Source of the DNA: CAZAEB01 sp964484095
GTDB taxonomy: Bacteria > Patescibacteriota > Microgenomatia > UBA12405 > BS750m-G30
NCBI GenBank assembly: GCA_964484095.1
Contig: CAZAEB010000028.1
Coordinates: forward strand, 1 to 6,907
Reading direction: 5' to 3'
Length of the DNA stretch: 6,907 bases
This document shows, one piece after another, positions 6,225-6,907 of the stretch. The notes below the pieces were generated by a model, which searched no databases, had not been told where the DNA came from, and saw nothing but the letters and a program-made list of their open reading frames with translations. Position 1 is the stretch's first letter; each line of letters starts with the position of its first letter. Position numbers and translations under genes: made by a program.

Positions 6225-6598
6225 GATTTGTTTTTCAAAATTACTTTAATTATCCAGTAGCCGAGATATGCAGAAATTAAAATAGTGTAGATTGCGAAAG
6301 CTATTAAAAAGGTTTTTAGGATGATTCCGGCTATTGGCGGAAAGGGAAAATTTAGAAAATATTTTACAACTATATAAAGCCCTGAAACGGCAATTATAGT
6401 CATGAACGGAAAGCCGATTGCTGTAGGGATAATAATCGCCTGGGAATAGTTTTTTTCTTTTTTTATTTCGTTTATTGTTTTGAAAGGATGGCTAAAAATT
6501 CCCAAAATATTTTTGGTGGTAATGTAGCTCTCTCTAAGAGTAAGTAAAAACGCTGTTCTACCGATTACTTTTAGAGAATTTTTGGTATTTCTCTTCAC
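6221..6598 (-). CDS. Small integral membrane protein, possibly YIP1-like
   Basis: The protein has 125 residues and starts with a GTG at 6598-6596; an in-frame TAA lies a few codons upstream and there is no alternative ATG near the N-terminus. A basic N-terminal segment with an amphipathic look (1-50) contains HPFKTINEIKKEKNYSQ (37-53). At least two strongly hydrophobic stretches follow (about 54-82 and 88-120), the second long enough to hold one or two helices, and the end is basic (KNKS). The HPF...I motif before membrane helices recalls the start of YIP1-type domains, but the protein is shorter than usual and this is a weak resemblance. It is the first gene of a two-gene operon with the 83-residue protein and is divergent from the Fic gene. 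I could not assign a convincing promoter with normal spacing; a TAATAT lies only 3 bases before the GTG. Confidence 0.65.
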   Translation of the reverse strand: MKRNTKNSLKVIGRTAFLLTLRESYITTKNILGIFSHPFKTINEIKKEKNYSQAIIIPTAIGFPFMTIIAVSGLYIVVKYFLNFPFPPIAGIILKTFLIAFAIYTILISAYLGYWIIKVILKNKS

Positions 6599-6659
6599 TA
6601 CATATTAAGTCGTGGTTTTATTGTTTTTTCCTTCGTTTTGAAAAATGAGCAGAGAACTG

Positions 6660-6706
6660 TTGACAATTATGTTTACAAAAAGCTTGACAATTAATGATTT
6701 TACAAA
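6660..6706 (+). repeat. Imperfect tandem direct repeat in the Fic promoter
   Basis: TTGACAATTA occurs at 6660-6669 and again at 6684-6693, 24 bases apart. Each copy is followed by TTTACAAA (6672-6679 and 6699-6706). The second unit is 3 bases longer. The downstream copy includes the -35 box of the Fic promoter, so the repeat could be an operator pair or a duplicated promoter segment. Confidence 0.6.
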
Positions 6707-6712
6707 TATAGT
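6684..6712 (+). promoter_or_regulatory. Sigma70-type promoter of the Fic gene, leaderless geometry
   Basis: A perfect -35 TTGACA (6684-6689), a 17-base spacer and a -10 TATAGT (6707-6712) form a near-consensus housekeeping promoter. The ATG at 6719 follows the -10 box by exactly six bases, so the message should start at the start codon itself. Confidence 0.75.
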
Positions 6713-6718
6713 TTAATT

Positions 6719-6907
6719 ATGTTTAAACCAAAATATACACTTTCTTCCAAAATATTAAACAACCTTGCCGTAGTTGAGCGTTATTATGGCCGACTTGAGG
6801 CAATGCAGATTCCAAAAGAACTTGAACTTAAGCTTGAAAGAGATAATTTAACAGAATCTACCTATGTTTCAAACAGCATCGAGGGTAATCCACTAACTTT
6901 GCCTGAA
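6719..6907 (+). CDS. Fic-family protein, N-terminal part (runs off the window end)
   Basis: Sixty-three codons are visible from the ATG at 6719. The sequence matches the N-terminal region of Fic-domain proteins: a helical stretch followed by SNSIEGNPLTLPE (51-63). S51-x-x-x-E55-G56 fits the (S/T)xxxE(G/N) inhibitory-helix motif of class II Fic proteins, in which the Glu blocks ATP from binding productively and keeps the enzyme off. Fic enzymes usually transfer AMP from ATP to Ser, Thr or Tyr of target proteins. The catalytic HxFx(D/E)GNGRxxR motif would lie beyond the window, so activity and target cannot be judged. The start is supported by the promoter spacing. The gene has its own promoter and is divergent from the small membrane-protein operon; no antitoxin gene lies immediately upstream on the same strand, consistent with an intramolecular inhibitor. 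Confidence 0.8.
   Translation, partial: MFKPKYTLSSKILNNLAVVERYYGRLEAMQIPKELELKLERDNLTESTYVSNSIEGNPLTLPE

Larger units (their letters stand above)
6599..6718. other. Divergent intergenic region, 120 bp
   Basis: AT-rich spacer between the minus-strand membrane-protein gene and the plus-strand Fic gene. Its right half holds the Fic promoter and a near-duplicate of the -35 region. Its left half (6599-6655) contains T- and A-runs on the plus strand but no hairpin or terminator that I can see. Confidence 0.7.

Noticed and set aside
6599..6655. T-rich runs as a possible terminator
   Set aside because: No stable GC-rich stem precedes the runs on either strand, and both flanking genes point away from the region.
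1..6907. An alternative genetic code with TGA as glycine, as in some CPR lineages
   Set aside because: TGA is a credible stop at 6223-6221, inside an ATGA overlap, and no gene needs in-frame TGA readthrough.

Overview
The window looks like a compact chromosomal segment from an uncultivated, small-genome bacterium, most likely of the Candidate Phyla Radiation (Patescibacteria), and possibly the Microgenomates group. This is inferred from style, not from a marker gene. The signs are moderate-to-low GC, genes packed with zero or negative spacing, no convincing Shine-Dalgarno sites, secreted proteins with Pro/Thr-rich linkers, and a single dockerin-like calcium loop at the end of a secreted glycosidase-like protein. 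The standard code fits: one gene ends in TGA, and the others end in TAA or TAG.

Layout. Bases 1-1530 hold two adjacent plus-strand cell-surface genes: the 3' part of a Cys-rich secreted protein, and a two-membrane-segment protein with a long Pro/Thr linker. Their linkers share a closely similar 36-base module. Bases 1568-4169 form an apparent two-gene operon with an 11-base overlap: a secreted clan GH-A-type glycosidase with an Ig-like domain and a dockerin-like tail, then a divergent GalU-type sugar nucleotidyltransferase. Together the first four genes suggest envelope and surface-polysaccharide work.

Bases 4170-4691 (minus) encode an acidic soluble protein of unknown function. It is convergent with the GalU-like gene with no bases between them. 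It is divergent, across only 46 bp, from a complete M16-family zinc peptidase (4738-5970, plus). Two minus-strand genes follow, joined by an ATGA overlap: a small membrane protein (6221-6598) and a small unknown protein (5973-6224). The pair is convergent with the peptidase gene with a 2-base gap. A 120-bp divergent intergenic region then leads to the start of a Fic-family protein (6719 to beyond the window end), which carries an autoinhibitory-type motif.

The most striking regulatory pattern is at three genes (starts at 4691 minus, 4738 plus and 6719 plus). At each, a good -10 box ends exactly 6 bases before the ATG, which would put the transcription start at or next to the A of the start codon. 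This predicts leaderless mRNAs, and no gene in the window has a visible Shine-Dalgarno site. I see no RNA genes, CRISPR arrays, insertion sequences or clear intrinsic terminators, and no convincing new multi-gene system. The best leads are the leaderless promoter rule, the altered GalU-like active site and the glycosidase architecture.
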